Below are positions 16,004 to 24,712 of a stretch of DNA of 64,000 bases, one piece after another. Source of the stretch: SZAS-79 sp963844255 (GTDB lineage Bacteria; Pseudomonadota; Gammaproteobacteria; Burkholderiales; SG8-39). The notes beneath the pieces were generated by a model, which had not been told where the DNA came from, made no database searches, and worked only from the letters and a program-made list of their open reading frames with translations. The stretch lies in contig CAWJNP010000041.1 in the NCBI GenBank assembly GCA_963844255.1, positions 1 through 64,000 on the forward strand, given 5' to 3'. Both the position numbers and the translations under genes were made by a program. Every line of letters starts with the position of its first letter. Positions within the stretch are counted from its first letter, which is position 1.

Positions 16004-17446
16004 ATGAAAGTGCACTTCCGCAGTGGTCTCGTGGCCCTGTCGGCCGCCTTGTCTTGCAGCGCGCTTCCGGCGCATGCGCAGTTCGGCGGTTTCATGCAGA
16101 TGATCCAGCAACAGCAACAGCAGCAGCAGAAGCAGGCGGCCGTCGAGGCCGCCAATCCCACCAAGAAATGGGGCACGCCCAAGCCCGTCCCGCCGCAGCT
16201 CCAGGCCGCTGCGGCGGCGTTTGCGGCGGGTGCCGAGCCGCCCGCGCTGCGCCCGCTCTTCGAGCGCCTGTACATCGAGGGCGAGCGCAATGCGACCCTC
16301 AACCTGCAGCGCATCGGTCTGGCCGCGCTCGCGCTAGGCAAGCTGGACGTTGCGGAAAAGGCCCTCGATGGGGCGGCATTCCGCATCGATCTCATCTATG
16401 CGGACAACCCCGAAGCGCAGAAGGCAAAGTCGCTGTGGACCGCGGAGAAGGTCAAGGACTACAAGGGTGAGCCCTATGAGCGCGCGATGGCGTTTTTCTA
16501 TCGCGGACTCGCCTATGCGGCGCGCGGCGACTTCCAGAACGCGCGCGCCATGTTCAAACAGGCGGACTACCAGGACACGGTGGCCGAGGCCGAGGCTTTC
16601 CAGGGCGATTTCGGACTGATGCCCTACATGGCAGGCTGGGCGAGCTATTGCGACGGCAACAGCAACATGGCCAAGGATTTCCTGCAGATGGCAATCAAGG
16701 GGGACAAGAACTACGCTGAACTTTCCGTCGAGCAGCCGCTGCTGGTGCTCTACGAAACCGGGCGCGCACCGTTCAAATATGGCGCGGGGCGCTCCGGCGA
16801 GGCGCTGAAGTGGCAACCGCACCCGATGCCGGCGCAGAAAGTCGTGTCTGCTTGCGCCGGGGAGTCGAACACCTGCTTCGTGGAGAAATTCGTGGTCGGC
16901 GCCGACATCGGTTTCCAGGCCACCACGCGCGGCGGTCGTGCGTTCGACGCCATTCTCGGCGGCAAGGCCGACTTCAAGGAAGGGGCAGAGAACATTTCCA
17001 AGGTTGGCATGACCGTGGGCGCGGTGGGTGCGGATGCGGCGATGATGACCGGCAACCGGGACATGGCAGGGATCGCGGCGATCGGCATGCTGGCCGGGCT
17101 CGTGGCCCAGGGCGTGGCGGATTCCACGCAGACCCAGGCCGACATACGCGAATGGGAACAGCTTCCGGGGATCATCTGGATCGGCACCGGCGCGCAGCTC
17201 CAGCCCGCGGCCGCCGCGTCCGCTGTGCCGGCCGCAACGGTCAGCCTGACGACCGCCGGAATGCCCGGTGATGCCAAGGTCGCGCTGCCCATGAGCCGGA
17301 TCGTGGACACCCCCAAGTGCCAGCTCTACTGGGGACGCACGCTTGATCCGCTGGCTCTGATGAAGGATGCGGGTCCGATCGAGCCGGGCGAACATCCGCG
17401 CGATCCGGTTTTCCGTCGCGAGATGGAAGGCGCGTTCGCGAAGTAA
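16004..17446 (+). CDS. COG3014-like TPR-containing envelope protein
   Basis: 480 residues. Signal peptide about residues 1-25 (SCSALPAHA), then a short polyglutamine run. TPR-like helices follow (ALALGKLDVAEKAL, MAFFYRGLAYAARGDFQNAR), then a glycine/alanine-rich membrane-like stretch (GAVGADAAMM, GIAAIGMLAGLVAQ). The overall layout matches the COG3014 family, which is often encoded with LpoB and YcfL homologues. It probably scaffolds proteins at the outer membrane or periplasm; the exact role is unknown. It is the last gene of the cluster, after a 73-base gap. Confidence 0.7.
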   Translation: MKVHFRSGLVALSAALSCSALPAHAQFGGFMQMIQQQQQQQQKQAAVEAANPTKKWGTPKPVPPQLQAAAAAFAAGAEPPALRPLFERLYIEGERNATLNLQRIGLAALALGKLDVAEKALDGAAFRIDLIYADNPEAQKAKSLWTAEKVKDYKGEPYERAMAFFYRGLAYAARGDFQNARAMFKQADYQDTVAEAEAFQGDFGLMPYMAGWASYCDGNSNMAKDFLQMAIKGDKNYAELSVEQPLLVLYETGRAPFKYGAGRSGEALKWQPHPMPAQKVVSACAGESNTCFVEKFVVGADIGFQATTRGGRAFDAILGGKADFKEGAENISKVGMTVGAVGADAAMMTGNRDMAGIAAIGMLAGLVAQGVADSTQTQADIREWEQLPGIIWIGTGAQLQPAAAASAVPAATVSLTTAGMPGDAKVALPMSRIVDTPKCQLYWGRTLDPLALMKDAGPIEPGEHPRDPVFRREMEGAFAK

Positions 17447-17564
17447 GAGGCTGCACGCTCGCGCGGAGGGGAAGCGGCCCGCGGACATCCGCCTGCATTC
17501 GTGTACTCTTCCCGCTCTGGAAGGCGGCGCGTCCCGGTGCCGCCGCAGGCGCGGAGGATGATCG

Positions 17565-18521
17565 ATGGCGACAGTCGCCGGCAGCGACGCAGCACAGGGC
17601 GGGGCCGCAACGCAGTCCGAACCTGTGTCGGCAAAACAGGCCATATTCGACTACTGCAGAAAGCGCGGCGCGCTGGCTGTCGGCGTGGCCGACCTCGCTG
17701 CACTTGAACGCATTGCACCGCCGGGGCACCGTCCGAGTGATCTGATGCCGCGGGTGAAGTCGGTGATCTCCCTCGGTGTCGGCGGACAGACGCAGGGCAC
17801 CTGGCAGATGCCCGCGAAGGCCATGGCCTATTCCGGATCCACCGAGGTGCGTGCCTACAAGGTGGCCTACGGCGCCTCGTTTTTCATCGAGCAGAAATTC
17901 GGCGCACCTTCGATCTACGTTCCGCCCGACATCGACCCCGAAGGCGGCCCGCGAGTGCCGCTGCAGAGCATGAAGCTGCACGCCGAAATTGCGGGCATTG
18001 GCGCGCGTTCGCTTGCGGGAGACATCCTGCTGCATCCGGAATACGGCTTCATGTACTACGCCTCCGTGTTTACCGAGCTGGAGCTCGAACCCGACACGCC
18101 GATGCCCGAGAATCCCTGCCCGGCACCTTCGTGCGTGAGCATGTACCGCGCGGCCGGCCGGACGCCCTGCATGAAGTTCTGCCCGGCACAGTGCCTCGAT
18201 GGCGAGATCGACGCCGAGGGCAGGCAGAAGCTCATGCGCTACGACATGGCCAAGTGCGCCGAATTCACCCAGGAATACGAGGCGGTGCCGAAGATCCTCG
18301 CCGAGGCGGTAAAGGACGAAGTCCGTTCGCATGGCGCCGAGGGCCTGCTGGATCCGGACCGCAAGATGCTCTGGTACAAGGTGTCCGCCGGCTCGGGCGC
18401 CTGGTTCGCGCAGTGTTTTGAATGCATGCGCGTATGCCCGGTCGCCACGCGCGCCCCTGCGTCCGATCCGATCCTGCGGACGGAGGCGATGCGCGTGGCT
18501 GCACGCAAGGCCGGGACCTGA
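17565..18521 (+). CDS. QueG/reductive-dehalogenase-like [4Fe-4S] protein
   Basis: 318 residues; GGAGG precedes ATG 17565. The N-terminal half resembles the corrinoid-binding fold of epoxyqueuosine reductase (VADLAAL, MPRVKSVISLGV). The C-terminal half has a ferredoxin-like CFECMRVCP motif and extra Cys (NPCPAPSC, TPCMKFCPAQC), enough for one or two clusters. It lacks the C-terminal HEAT region of true QueG, and the Cys spacing is unusual. It is therefore more likely a relative with a different substrate than queG itself. One base separates its stop from the start of an acyl-CoA ligase gene, so the two are co-translated. Confidence 0.7.
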   Translation: MATVAGSDAAQGGAATQSEPVSAKQAIFDYCRKRGALAVGVADLAALERIAPPGHRPSDLMPRVKSVISLGVGGQTQGTWQMPAKAMAYSGSTEVRAYKVAYGASFFIEQKFGAPSIYVPPDIDPEGGPRVPLQSMKLHAEIAGIGARSLAGDILLHPEYGFMYYASVFTELELEPDTPMPENPCPAPSCVSMYRAAGRTPCMKFCPAQCLDGEIDAEGRQKLMRYDMAKCAEFTQEYEAVPKILAEAVKDEVRSHGAEGLLDPDRKMLWYKVSAGSGAWFAQCFECMRVCPVATRAPASDPILRTEAMRVAARKAGT

Positions 18522-18522
18522 C

Positions 18523-20491
18523 ATGCCGCGCGGACTCACACGGGAACAGCTGGGCATCACCGAAGCGATGATCGCCACCTACGGCGAGGCGATCTTTCGC
18601 ATGAGCCACAACCGCCAGGTACGCGAGGGCGATCCGATCCGCGCGCTGGACTGGAAGGAAATCGAGCGCCAGCGCGAAGCCATGGGCCTGGCCGACGGGC
18701 AGATCGCCGAGCGACTCGGGACTGACCCGCGCGCAGGTGATGTTCATCCGCAATACCGAGGAGAGCCGCCGCTTCACGATCGGCCAGCAGGCCCATCTGA
18801 TGGACCTCGGCGGCGGAAAGCGCTTCAGGTCCGAGCGCGTGCTGCCCTTCGAAGCGCGGTTTCGCTACAGCGACGACGCGTTGCGCCTGCGCTCGGCCCT
18901 GCAGTTCGACGGAACCCGGGTCGCTGAATTCATTGCGCGCGGCTGGTGGCGCGACGATACGCTCACCCGGTGGCTGGCGCGGCATGCCGCCGAGCGGCCG
19001 GAGGCTCTTGCGCTTGTGCATGCCGGCACGGCACTGTCCTGGCGTGAACTCGCGGAAAGCGTATCGGGCTTTGCGGCAGGGCTTGCACGCGCTGGCGTGG
19101 CTCCGGGCGAAACCGTGGCGGTGCAATTGCCCAATCTGCCGGAGTTTGTCGTTGCCTATCTGGCGATCTGCCGCCTCGGCGCGGTGATGACCACGATCCA
19201 CATGCCGTATCGGGGTGCCGAGTTCGAGACTTTGCTGCGCCACAGTCGCGCGCGGGCCATCGTGTGTCTGTCACAGGCGAAGGACTGGTCGCCTGCGGCG
19301 GCGGCACTCGAGCTGCGGGCGCAGGTTCCGACGCTGCGCGCCGTGATCGCACTTGGCGCACCGGTCAGTGGGGCGCTTGCCTACGCGGATGTGGCGGCGG
19401 CGCCTGCCACGGAGATCCGCGACCTGCCGGAACCGGCGGCCGGCGATCCGTTCCTTCTGCTCTATACCTCGGGCACGACTTCGGCGCCCAAGGCCGTGCC
19501 GCACAACTACCACACGCTGCTGTCGAACGCGCGCCTCGGGGTGCCGGAGCATGGCATCGGGCCGCAGGACCGGATTCTTTCTGCGGCGCCGTTTTCGCAT
19601 CTTTTCGGCCTGTATGCGCTGCATATCGCAATGGCGGTCGGCGCGACACAGGCGCTGTTGCCGGTGTTCACCCCGCCCGACCTCGCGCAGTCGATCGAAC
19701 GCGACCGCCCGACAGCGCTCTGGACGGCCCCGGCGCACGTCGCGGCCTGTCGCGCGGGCGGGCTCTTCGAGCGGCACGATTTTTCCTCGCTGCGACTGGC
19801 GATCATGTCGGGCAGCGCCTGTCCGGAGGAACTGGTGCGCTGGTTCGCGGCGCGCCTGCCTGAATGTGCAGTCACGCAGCTCTGGGGCATGACCGAAACA
19901 CAGGGCGCGCTGTACACGCGGCCCGGCGACGCGCTCGACGTGGCCGCCACCAGCGCCGGTCGGGCGAGCCCCGGCACCGAGGTGCGCGTGGTTGCTCCGG
20001 ACGACAGCGTCTGTCCTGCCGGTGAAGAGGGCGAACTGCAGGTGAGGGGATGCCTGCTGTTTGCGGGTTTCTTCGACAATCCGGCGGCCAACGAGGTCGC
20101 GTTTGCCGAGGGCGGCTGGTACCGCACCGGCGATCTCGCGACCATGGATGCGGCCGGCAACGTGGCGATCACGGGCCGCGGCAAGGACGTGATCAATCGC
20201 GGCGGACACAAGTTCAATCCGCGCGATGTCGAAGACCTGCTCGATGCGCACCCCAAGGTGCTGCAGTCGGCGATCGTGCCGATGCCGGACCCGGTGCTGG
20301 GCGAGCGCGCCTGCTGTTTCGTCACCCTGCGTCCCGGCGCCGACACGCTGACGCTCGAGGAACTGGTCGCCTACCTTGCCGAACGCCGCATCGCGAAGGT
20401 GAAATTTCCGGAACGGCTGGTCATCGTGTCCGAGATGCCGCTGACGCCCACGCGCAAGATCATCAAGGGCCGGCTGAAGATCCCCGCGTAA
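18523..20491 (+). CDS. AMP-forming acyl-CoA ligase with extra N-terminal domain (one frameshift)
   Basis: Two frames join if one base is removed near 18718-18720 (GGG read as GG): GLADGQIAERLG continues as LTRAQVMFIRN. The repaired product has 655 residues. The first ~130 residues are not part of the usual ligase and contain a helix-turn-helix-like segment (DGQIAERLG-LTRAQVMFIRN). The ligase follows with P-loop YTSGTTSAPKA, WGMTET, YRTGDLATMD and a catalytic Lys in TPTRKIIKGRL. It forms a CoA thioester from a carboxylic acid, ATP and CoA. The acid is unknown. If the frameshift is real, only the C-terminal part from about 18737 would be made. Confidence 0.75.
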
Positions 20492-20509
20492 GTTCACGCG
20501 GGGCGGCGA

Positions 20510-20746
20510 TCAGCCGATGACGCGCTCGGTCAGGCGGCGCGCCAGAGGCGCCACGAAAATCGCGACCGGGAAGGCGACGCACCAGGTGAGCAGCCACGCC
20601 CGAAACCAGCGCACGAGGAAGTCGGGCGTCAGTCCCACGTTGAGCAGGGTCGTGATGCCACTGACCACCAGCACCATGACCGAGGTGAGGAAAAACGCAA
20701 AAACAACCGGGAAGAACTTTTTCGGGATTTTCATGATGCGGCGCAT
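20510..20746 (-). CDS. DUF2798 small membrane protein
   Basis: 78 residues from ATG 20746; a second Met 12 bases downstream is an alternative. It has two hydrophobic helices (VVFAFFLTSVMVLVVSGITTLL and WLLTWCVAFPVAIFVAPL). The pattern, including PDFLVRWFRAW between helices, is typical of DUF2798 inner-membrane proteins of unknown function. The gene is convergent with the ligase (18-base gap) and monocistronic as far as can be seen. Confidence 0.75.
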   Translation of the reverse strand: MRRIMKIPKKFFPVVFAFFLTSVMVLVVSGITTLLNVGLTPDFLVRWFRAWLLTWCVAFPVAIFVAPLARRLTERVIG

Positions 20747-20826
20747 TATCCCCGACTGCGGTGCACAAGCCAATCTCGTCTCGCATCGCAGCCGGGGTAT
20801 CGCCGCGCCCGGATTTGACCCGGGGC

Positions 20827-21297
20827 TTACATGCGGCGGCCGATCGCTCCGCCGAGGATCGCACCGGCTGCGGTTGTGGCGATCCGGCCACCGCCATGAC
20901 CCAGTTGGCTGCCGATGACGGCGCCGGCCACCGCACCCACGACCCCGCCCAGATCCGGCGCGGGCGCATAGGCGACCCGCGGCGCATACATCACGGGCGC
21001 TGACCCGTACGCCGACCCGTACACTTCCGTCGGCTGCATGTAGATCACACGCGGCTGCGCATAGACCACCGGCGGCGCGGCGTAGACCACGCGCGGCGCA
21101 GCGTACACGACATGCGGGCCGTAGTAGGGCGATACATGCCCTCGATGATGTCCGCGATCGTGCCTTTCGTAACCTCCGCGTTCGTAACCGCCGCGCCCGC
21201 GTTCATGGTCGCGACCGCCATCGGCGAGGGCGGGAAAAGCGGCGCCCAGCGAGACGCCGGATATCAGGATGCAAAGGGCTTTCTTGGTAGTGTTCAT
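20827..21297 (-). CDS. Glycine-zipper envelope protein with Tyr/Pro-rich repeats
   Basis: 156 residues; AGGAGG before ATG 21297. Sec signal about residues 1-25 (LGAAFPALA), then an Arg/His/Gly-rich stretch. A run of VVYAAP/VVYAQP-like repeats follows, and a C-terminal glycine zipper (GGVVGAVAGAVIGSQLG, then AGAILGGAIG). It resembles surface or outer-membrane-associated glycine-zipper 2TM proteins. The function is unknown. A short-signature relative with a similar Tyr/Pro composition is encoded at 22692. Confidence 0.75.
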   Translation of the reverse strand: MNTTKKALCILISGVSLGAAFPALADGGRDHERGRGGYERGGYERHDRGHHRGHVSPYYGPHVVYAAPRVVYAAPPVVYAQPRVIYMQPTEVYGSAYGSAPVMYAPRVAYAPAPDLGGVVGAVAGAVIGSQLGHGGGRIATTAAGAILGGAIGRRM

Positions 21298-21494
21298 GCC
21301 AACCTCCTGTTGTAATGTGGCTTGCCTGTGCGGATTTCGGACCGCACAAAGTGCAGTGTTGCCCAGGGCCGGCCCGAGGGTCGAAACGGATTGCGAACAG
21401 GTTGCGAGGAAGTGTTTCGCGTAAGGCGGACATGTAACCAGGTGTTTCACGCCGTCGCCGGTGCAACCTCTGCTCACAATGTCGGAGCGCGAAG

Positions 21495-21833
21495 ATGATT
21501 GAAGGACTGGTCGGTATTCTGCTGTTCCAGGGGCTTGGAGAACTCGCATCGCGTTTTCTCCTGCCGTTGATACCCGGACCGGTCCTCGGCCTGGTACTGC
21601 TGCTCTCGTATCTGGCGGTCCGCAAGGCCGTCCCGCCTTCAATCGATCAGGTTGCGCCCGCACTTGTTCAGCACCTGGGCCTGCTCTTCGTCCCGGCTGC
21701 CGTCGGGGTGGTGCTGTTCTGGCCACAGTTGCGTTCGCATGCGCTCGCCGTCACGCTTGCCCTCCTGGCCAGCGTGGTTCTGACGATCGCCGTGCCGGCG
21801 CTGATCCTGCGGCTGATCGCCCGCGACAAGTAG
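21495..21833 (+). CDS. lrgA: CidA/LrgA family protein
   Basis: 112 residues with four hydrophobic helices (GLGELASRFLLPLIPGPVLG, HLGLLFVPAAVGVVLF). The IPGPVLG motif is typical of CidA/LrgA. GGAG lies 9 bases before the start. Family members were first described as holin-like regulators of murein hydrolase activity; several gram-negative members move pyruvate or other small acids. The start of its LrgB partner is 4 bases downstream, so they form a pair. Confidence 0.88.
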   Translation: MIEGLVGILLFQGLGELASRFLLPLIPGPVLGLVLLLSYLAVRKAVPPSIDQVAPALVQHLGLLFVPAAVGVVLFWPQLRSHALAVTLALLASVVLTIAVPALILRLIARDK

Positions 21834-21837
21834 GAAG

Positions 21838-22575
21838 ATGAATATGACGCCGGCCTTTCCCGCGATCCACGAAATCTGGGTCTATCTTTCGGGCAGCCCG
21901 CTGCTGGCGCTGATCCTCACGCTGGGCGCCTACCAGGCCGGACTTGTGGCCTACGAACGCTCGGGGAGGAATCCGCTCGCCAATCCGGTTCTCATCGCAG
22001 TGGCCTTCGTCGCCCTGGTGATCCAGGTGATCGACATGCCCTACGCGAAGTACTTCGAGGGCGCCCAGTTCGTGCATTTCCTGCTCGGCACGGCGACGGT
22101 GTCGCTGGCGGTACCGATCTACAAGGGTCTCGGCGCGTTGCGCGGGCGTATCCTGCCGTTGCTCGCGGCACTGGTTTCGGGTGGGCTGGTCTCGATTGTC
22201 AGCGCGGTCGGTATCGCTAAGGCGTTCGGCGCCACCCCGACCGTCGTAGGCGCCCTGTATGCGAAGTCCGTGACCGCGCCGATCGCGATGGGCGTCGCCG
22301 AGCGCATCCACGCGTCGCCGACCCTGACCGCGGTTTTCGCGATCACGACCGGGATCCTTGGCGCGGTGCTCGGGCGCTTCGTCCTCGACTTCGTCGGCGC
22401 GAAGGCCTGGTGGCAGCGCGGCTTCGCCCTGGGCATCGCGGCACACGGCATCGGCACCTCGCGCGCCTTCAGCGTCAGCCAGGAGGCGGGAACTTATGCC
22501 AGCCTTGCAATGGGCTTGCACGGCATCCTCGGCGCGGTCGCGATTCCCTTCCTCGTCACGCACTTGCCGGTCTGA
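21838..22575 (+). CDS. lrgB: LrgB/CidB family protein
   Basis: 245 residues, polytopic (about seven helices). The conserved LrgB motif region ALYAKSVTAPIAMGVAERIHA and the C-terminal GIAAHGIGTSRAF are clear. It acts with LrgA in the inner membrane. Cotranscribed with lrgA. Sequence gives no hint of the regulator (no LytSR or CidR gene in the window). Confidence 0.9.
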   Translation: MNMTPAFPAIHEIWVYLSGSPLLALILTLGAYQAGLVAYERSGRNPLANPVLIAVAFVALVIQVIDMPYAKYFEGAQFVHFLLGTATVSLAVPIYKGLGALRGRILPLLAALVSGGLVSIVSAVGIAKAFGATPTVVGALYAKSVTAPIAMGVAERIHASPTLTAVFAITTGILGAVLGRFVLDFVGAKAWWQRGFALGIAAHGIGTSRAFSVSQEAGTYASLAMGLHGILGAVAIPFLVTHLPV

Positions 22576-22691
22576 CCCTCCCCGGCGTCGCAGCCGGCCG
22601 GCCGGGGTAACTTCTGGTAACAACTGCGCCTCCGCAAGCCGCGACTTTGCGTTCATCATGGGTCATGGCATTCCTACGAAAGGTATCCAGA

Positions 22692-22925
22692 ATGAAATCG
22701 CTGCTGCTGGTGCTTGCAGCGGGAATCGGTCTCGGGGGTTGCGCGATCGTGCCCGCCTACGGTCCGCCGGTCGCCTATGGCCCGCCCCGGGCCTACGCGC
22801 CGCCCGGGGTCTACGCGGTGGTACCGGCGCCCGTCATCGTCGTGCGGCCGTATTACGGCTACTACGGCTACTCCGGTTACTCAGGCTATCGCGGCTACGG
22901 CAGAGGCAGCCGGCACTGGCACTGA
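22692..22925 (+). CDS. Small Tyr/Pro/Gly-rich lipoprotein
   Basis: 77 residues from ATG 22692. Lipoprotein signal with lipobox LGGC. The mature peptide is almost entirely PPVAYGPP- and YYGYYGY/SGYSGY-type low-complexity sequence. Similar small lipoproteins with unknown roles are common beside glycine-zipper genes. Composition is consistent with the neighbouring 20827 gene. Coding is supported by the signal peptide and sharp lipobox, not by a recognised domain. Confidence 0.65.
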   Translation: MKSLLLVLAAGIGLGGCAIVPAYGPPVAYGPPRAYAPPGVYAVVPAPVIVVRPYYGYYGYSGYSGYRGYGRGSRHWH

Positions 22926-23025
22926 AGACGGCGCCTGAGCGGCGGTAGGTTGCGGAACCGGGAAAACCGGGGGGCGGTGACATAAGGCATGCGGGCCCAA
23001 GGTCCGGCTTGGTATGCTTCGGGCC

Positions 23026-24297
23026 ATGGATCTGAGTCTGCAAATCGGCAAGTACGATATCCAGCAGTTGCTGGGCAAGGGGGCCACAGGCACCGTCTAC
23101 CACGCGAGGGATACGTTCTCGGGGATGGAGGTGGCGCTCAAGGTGATTGAACCCGAGGTGTTCAGCGACCCGGAGTTCGGCACGGTCTACCGCGCCCAGT
23201 TCCTCAACGAAGCCTCGCTTGCAGGCAAGCTCAAGCACCCGCACATCGTATCGATCTTCGATGCCGTGGTTCTCGAAGATGCCGGACACATTGCGATGGA
23301 ACTTGTCACCGGCGGGGATCTCTCGCAGCACGTGAAGCCTGCGACCCTGCTGCCGATTGCGGATGTGCTGCAGATCGGGTTCAAGTGCTGCGGGGCGCTC
23401 GACTACGCGTTCCGTGAAGGCATCGTGCACCGTGACATCAAGCCGGCGAACATCATGATCGCGCACGGCACCGACGTGAAGATCGCCGACTTTGGTGCCG
23501 CGCTGCTGCGCAAGACCGCGGTCGGACAGACGGCATCGATGGGTTCGCCCTACTACATGTCGCCCGAGCAGCTTCAGAACCGGGAGCTCACGCTGCACAG
23601 CGACATGTACAGCCTGGGTGTGTCCCTGTACGAACTGCTGACCGGTGCGCGGCCGTTCACCGCCGACAGCATGGAAGGGCTGATGGAGAAGATCCTGCAT
23701 CAGGATCCGGCGCCGCCCTCGAGCCTGAACGCCGACCTGCCGCGCGACATCGACCGGATCATCCTGCAGGCCCTGGGCAAGAAGCCCGAGCACAGGTATC
23801 CGACCTGGGCGGAATTCGCGCTCGACCTTGCGAAGGTCGTTCGACTTGTCCTGCCCATCGAGGAAATCTCCGACAGCGAGAAGTATGTGGCACTGAAGCG
23901 CGTCGAGATGCTTTCCACGCTGGCCGATTCGGAACTCTGGGAACTGGCGCGCGCCGGCGCATGGCGGCGAGTGAACCGGGCGACACCGATCGTGAAGGAA
24001 GGCGAGCCGGGCGCCAGCTTCTTCTTTCTTGCACAGGGGCAGGTCAAGGTGATCCGCCAGGGGCGACTGCTCAACACCATCGACCAGGGCGAGTGCTTCG
24101 GGGAGATGGCCTATATCCGGGGCGGCGACCTGCCGCGGCACGCCACGGTGGAAACGATGAGCGACACCGTGCTCGCCGAGTTCGAGCCCGTGGCTTTGGG
24201 CCAGATGAGCCTCGGCGCGCAACTCGCGCTCACCCGGGCACTGGTGCGCAACGTGGTCGACCGCCTGGAACTGGCGAATTCGCGCGTGGCGCGCTAG
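23026..24297 (+). CDS. Ser/Thr protein kinase fused to a cyclic-nucleotide-binding domain
   Basis: 423 residues from ATG 23026 (an upstream in-frame ATG at 23014 is possible; no clear Shine-Dalgarno for either). Residues ~8-270 are a Hanks-type kinase: GKGATGTVY loop, VALKV Lys, HRDIKPANI catalytic loop, ADFGAALL, then SPYYMSPEQL. Residues ~300-420 are a CNB/CRP-like fold whose phosphate-binding cassette reads FGEMAYIRGGDLPRHATV, keeping the Glu and Arg that contact cyclic nucleotides. There is no transmembrane segment. I infer a cytoplasmic kinase allosterically controlled by cAMP or cGMP. No phosphatase of the PP2C type is adjacent. Confidence 0.88.
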   Translation: MDLSLQIGKYDIQQLLGKGATGTVYHARDTFSGMEVALKVIEPEVFSDPEFGTVYRAQFLNEASLAGKLKHPHIVSIFDAVVLEDAGHIAMELVTGGDLSQHVKPATLLPIADVLQIGFKCCGALDYAFREGIVHRDIKPANIMIAHGTDVKIADFGAALLRKTAVGQTASMGSPYYMSPEQLQNRELTLHSDMYSLGVSLYELLTGARPFTADSMEGLMEKILHQDPAPPSSLNADLPRDIDRIILQALGKKPEHRYPTWAEFALDLAKVVRLVLPIEEISDSEKYVALKRVEMLSTLADSELWELARAGAWRRVNRATPIVKEGEPGASFFFLAQGQVKVIRQGRLLNTIDQGECFGEMAYIRGGDLPRHATVETMSDTVLAEFEPVALGQMSLGAQLALTRALVRNVVDRLELANSRVAR

Positions 24298-24324
24298 GCT
24301 CACGCTTTCGAGAGAGGGATCAAG

Positions 24325-24711
24325 ATGAAACCTGAATTGCTGCTGCTGCTCTGGGCTGTCGGACTGACGTTCGTGCAGATGCTCGTTGCGGTGACCGGCG
24401 CGACCCTGCAGGTCGGCCTGCCGGCGCTTGCCGGGAACCGCGAGAAGCTTCCCGAAATCACCGGATGGGCCGGACGCGCGCAGCGTGCGCACCGTAACAT
24501 GCTCGAGAGCATGGTCCTGTTTACCGCGCTCGTGTTCCTGTTGATCGCGGTCGGCAAGAGCAATCAAATGACCGTGCTTGGTGCGGAACTGTTCTTCTGG
24601 GCACGGGTCGGGTATGCGCTGGTCTACCTCGGTGGCATTCCCTGGCTGCGTACGGGCGTGTGGTTCGTCTCGGCCGCCGGGTTGGTCATGATGTTCGTGC
24701 AACTGCTCTGA
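24325..24711 (+). CDS. MAPEG-family membrane protein
   Basis: 128 residues, four hydrophobic helices. The signature HRNMLESMVLFTALVFL matches the MAPEG family (membrane-associated eicosanoid/glutathione metabolism). Bacterial members are small inner-membrane proteins, often of unknown substrate. It is followed at a 1-base gap by the histidine phosphatase gene, suggesting co-expression. Confidence 0.85.
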   Translation: MKPELLLLLWAVGLTFVQMLVAVTGATLQVGLPALAGNREKLPEITGWAGRAQRAHRNMLESMVLFTALVFLLIAVGKSNQMTVLGAELFFWARVGYALVYLGGIPWLRTGVWFVSAAGLVMMFVQLL

Positions 24712-24712
24712 C

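Noticed and set aside
16085..16135. CAG/poly-Q repeat as a microsatellite regulating the gene
   Set aside because: Short (about ten Gln codons), inside the linker after the signal peptide, and common in such low-complexity regions.
17565..18521. Genuine queG (epoxyqueuosine reductase)
   Set aside because: Lacks the HEAT-like C-terminus and shows a different Cys arrangement; no queuosine genes nearby.
18700..18740. Programmed ribosomal frameshift in the ligase gene
   Set aside because: No slippery heptamer or downstream pseudoknot is seen, and similar single-base breaks occur in many unrelated genes in the window, so sequence error is simpler.
21495..22575. LrgA/LrgB as a phage holin or defence system
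   Set aside because: Both are ordinary chromosomal LrgAB/CidAB proteins; no phage genes or nuclease genes are nearby.
22590..22625. GC-rich stem after lrgB as an intrinsic terminator
   Set aside because: No T-run follows the stem, so termination is not supported.
23026..24297. Kinase-CNB protein as a cyclic-nucleotide anti-phage (CBASS/Pycsar-like) effector
   Set aside because: No nucleotide cyclase or effector nuclease gene is adjacent, and the neighbouring genes are housekeeping-type (MAPEG, phosphatase).
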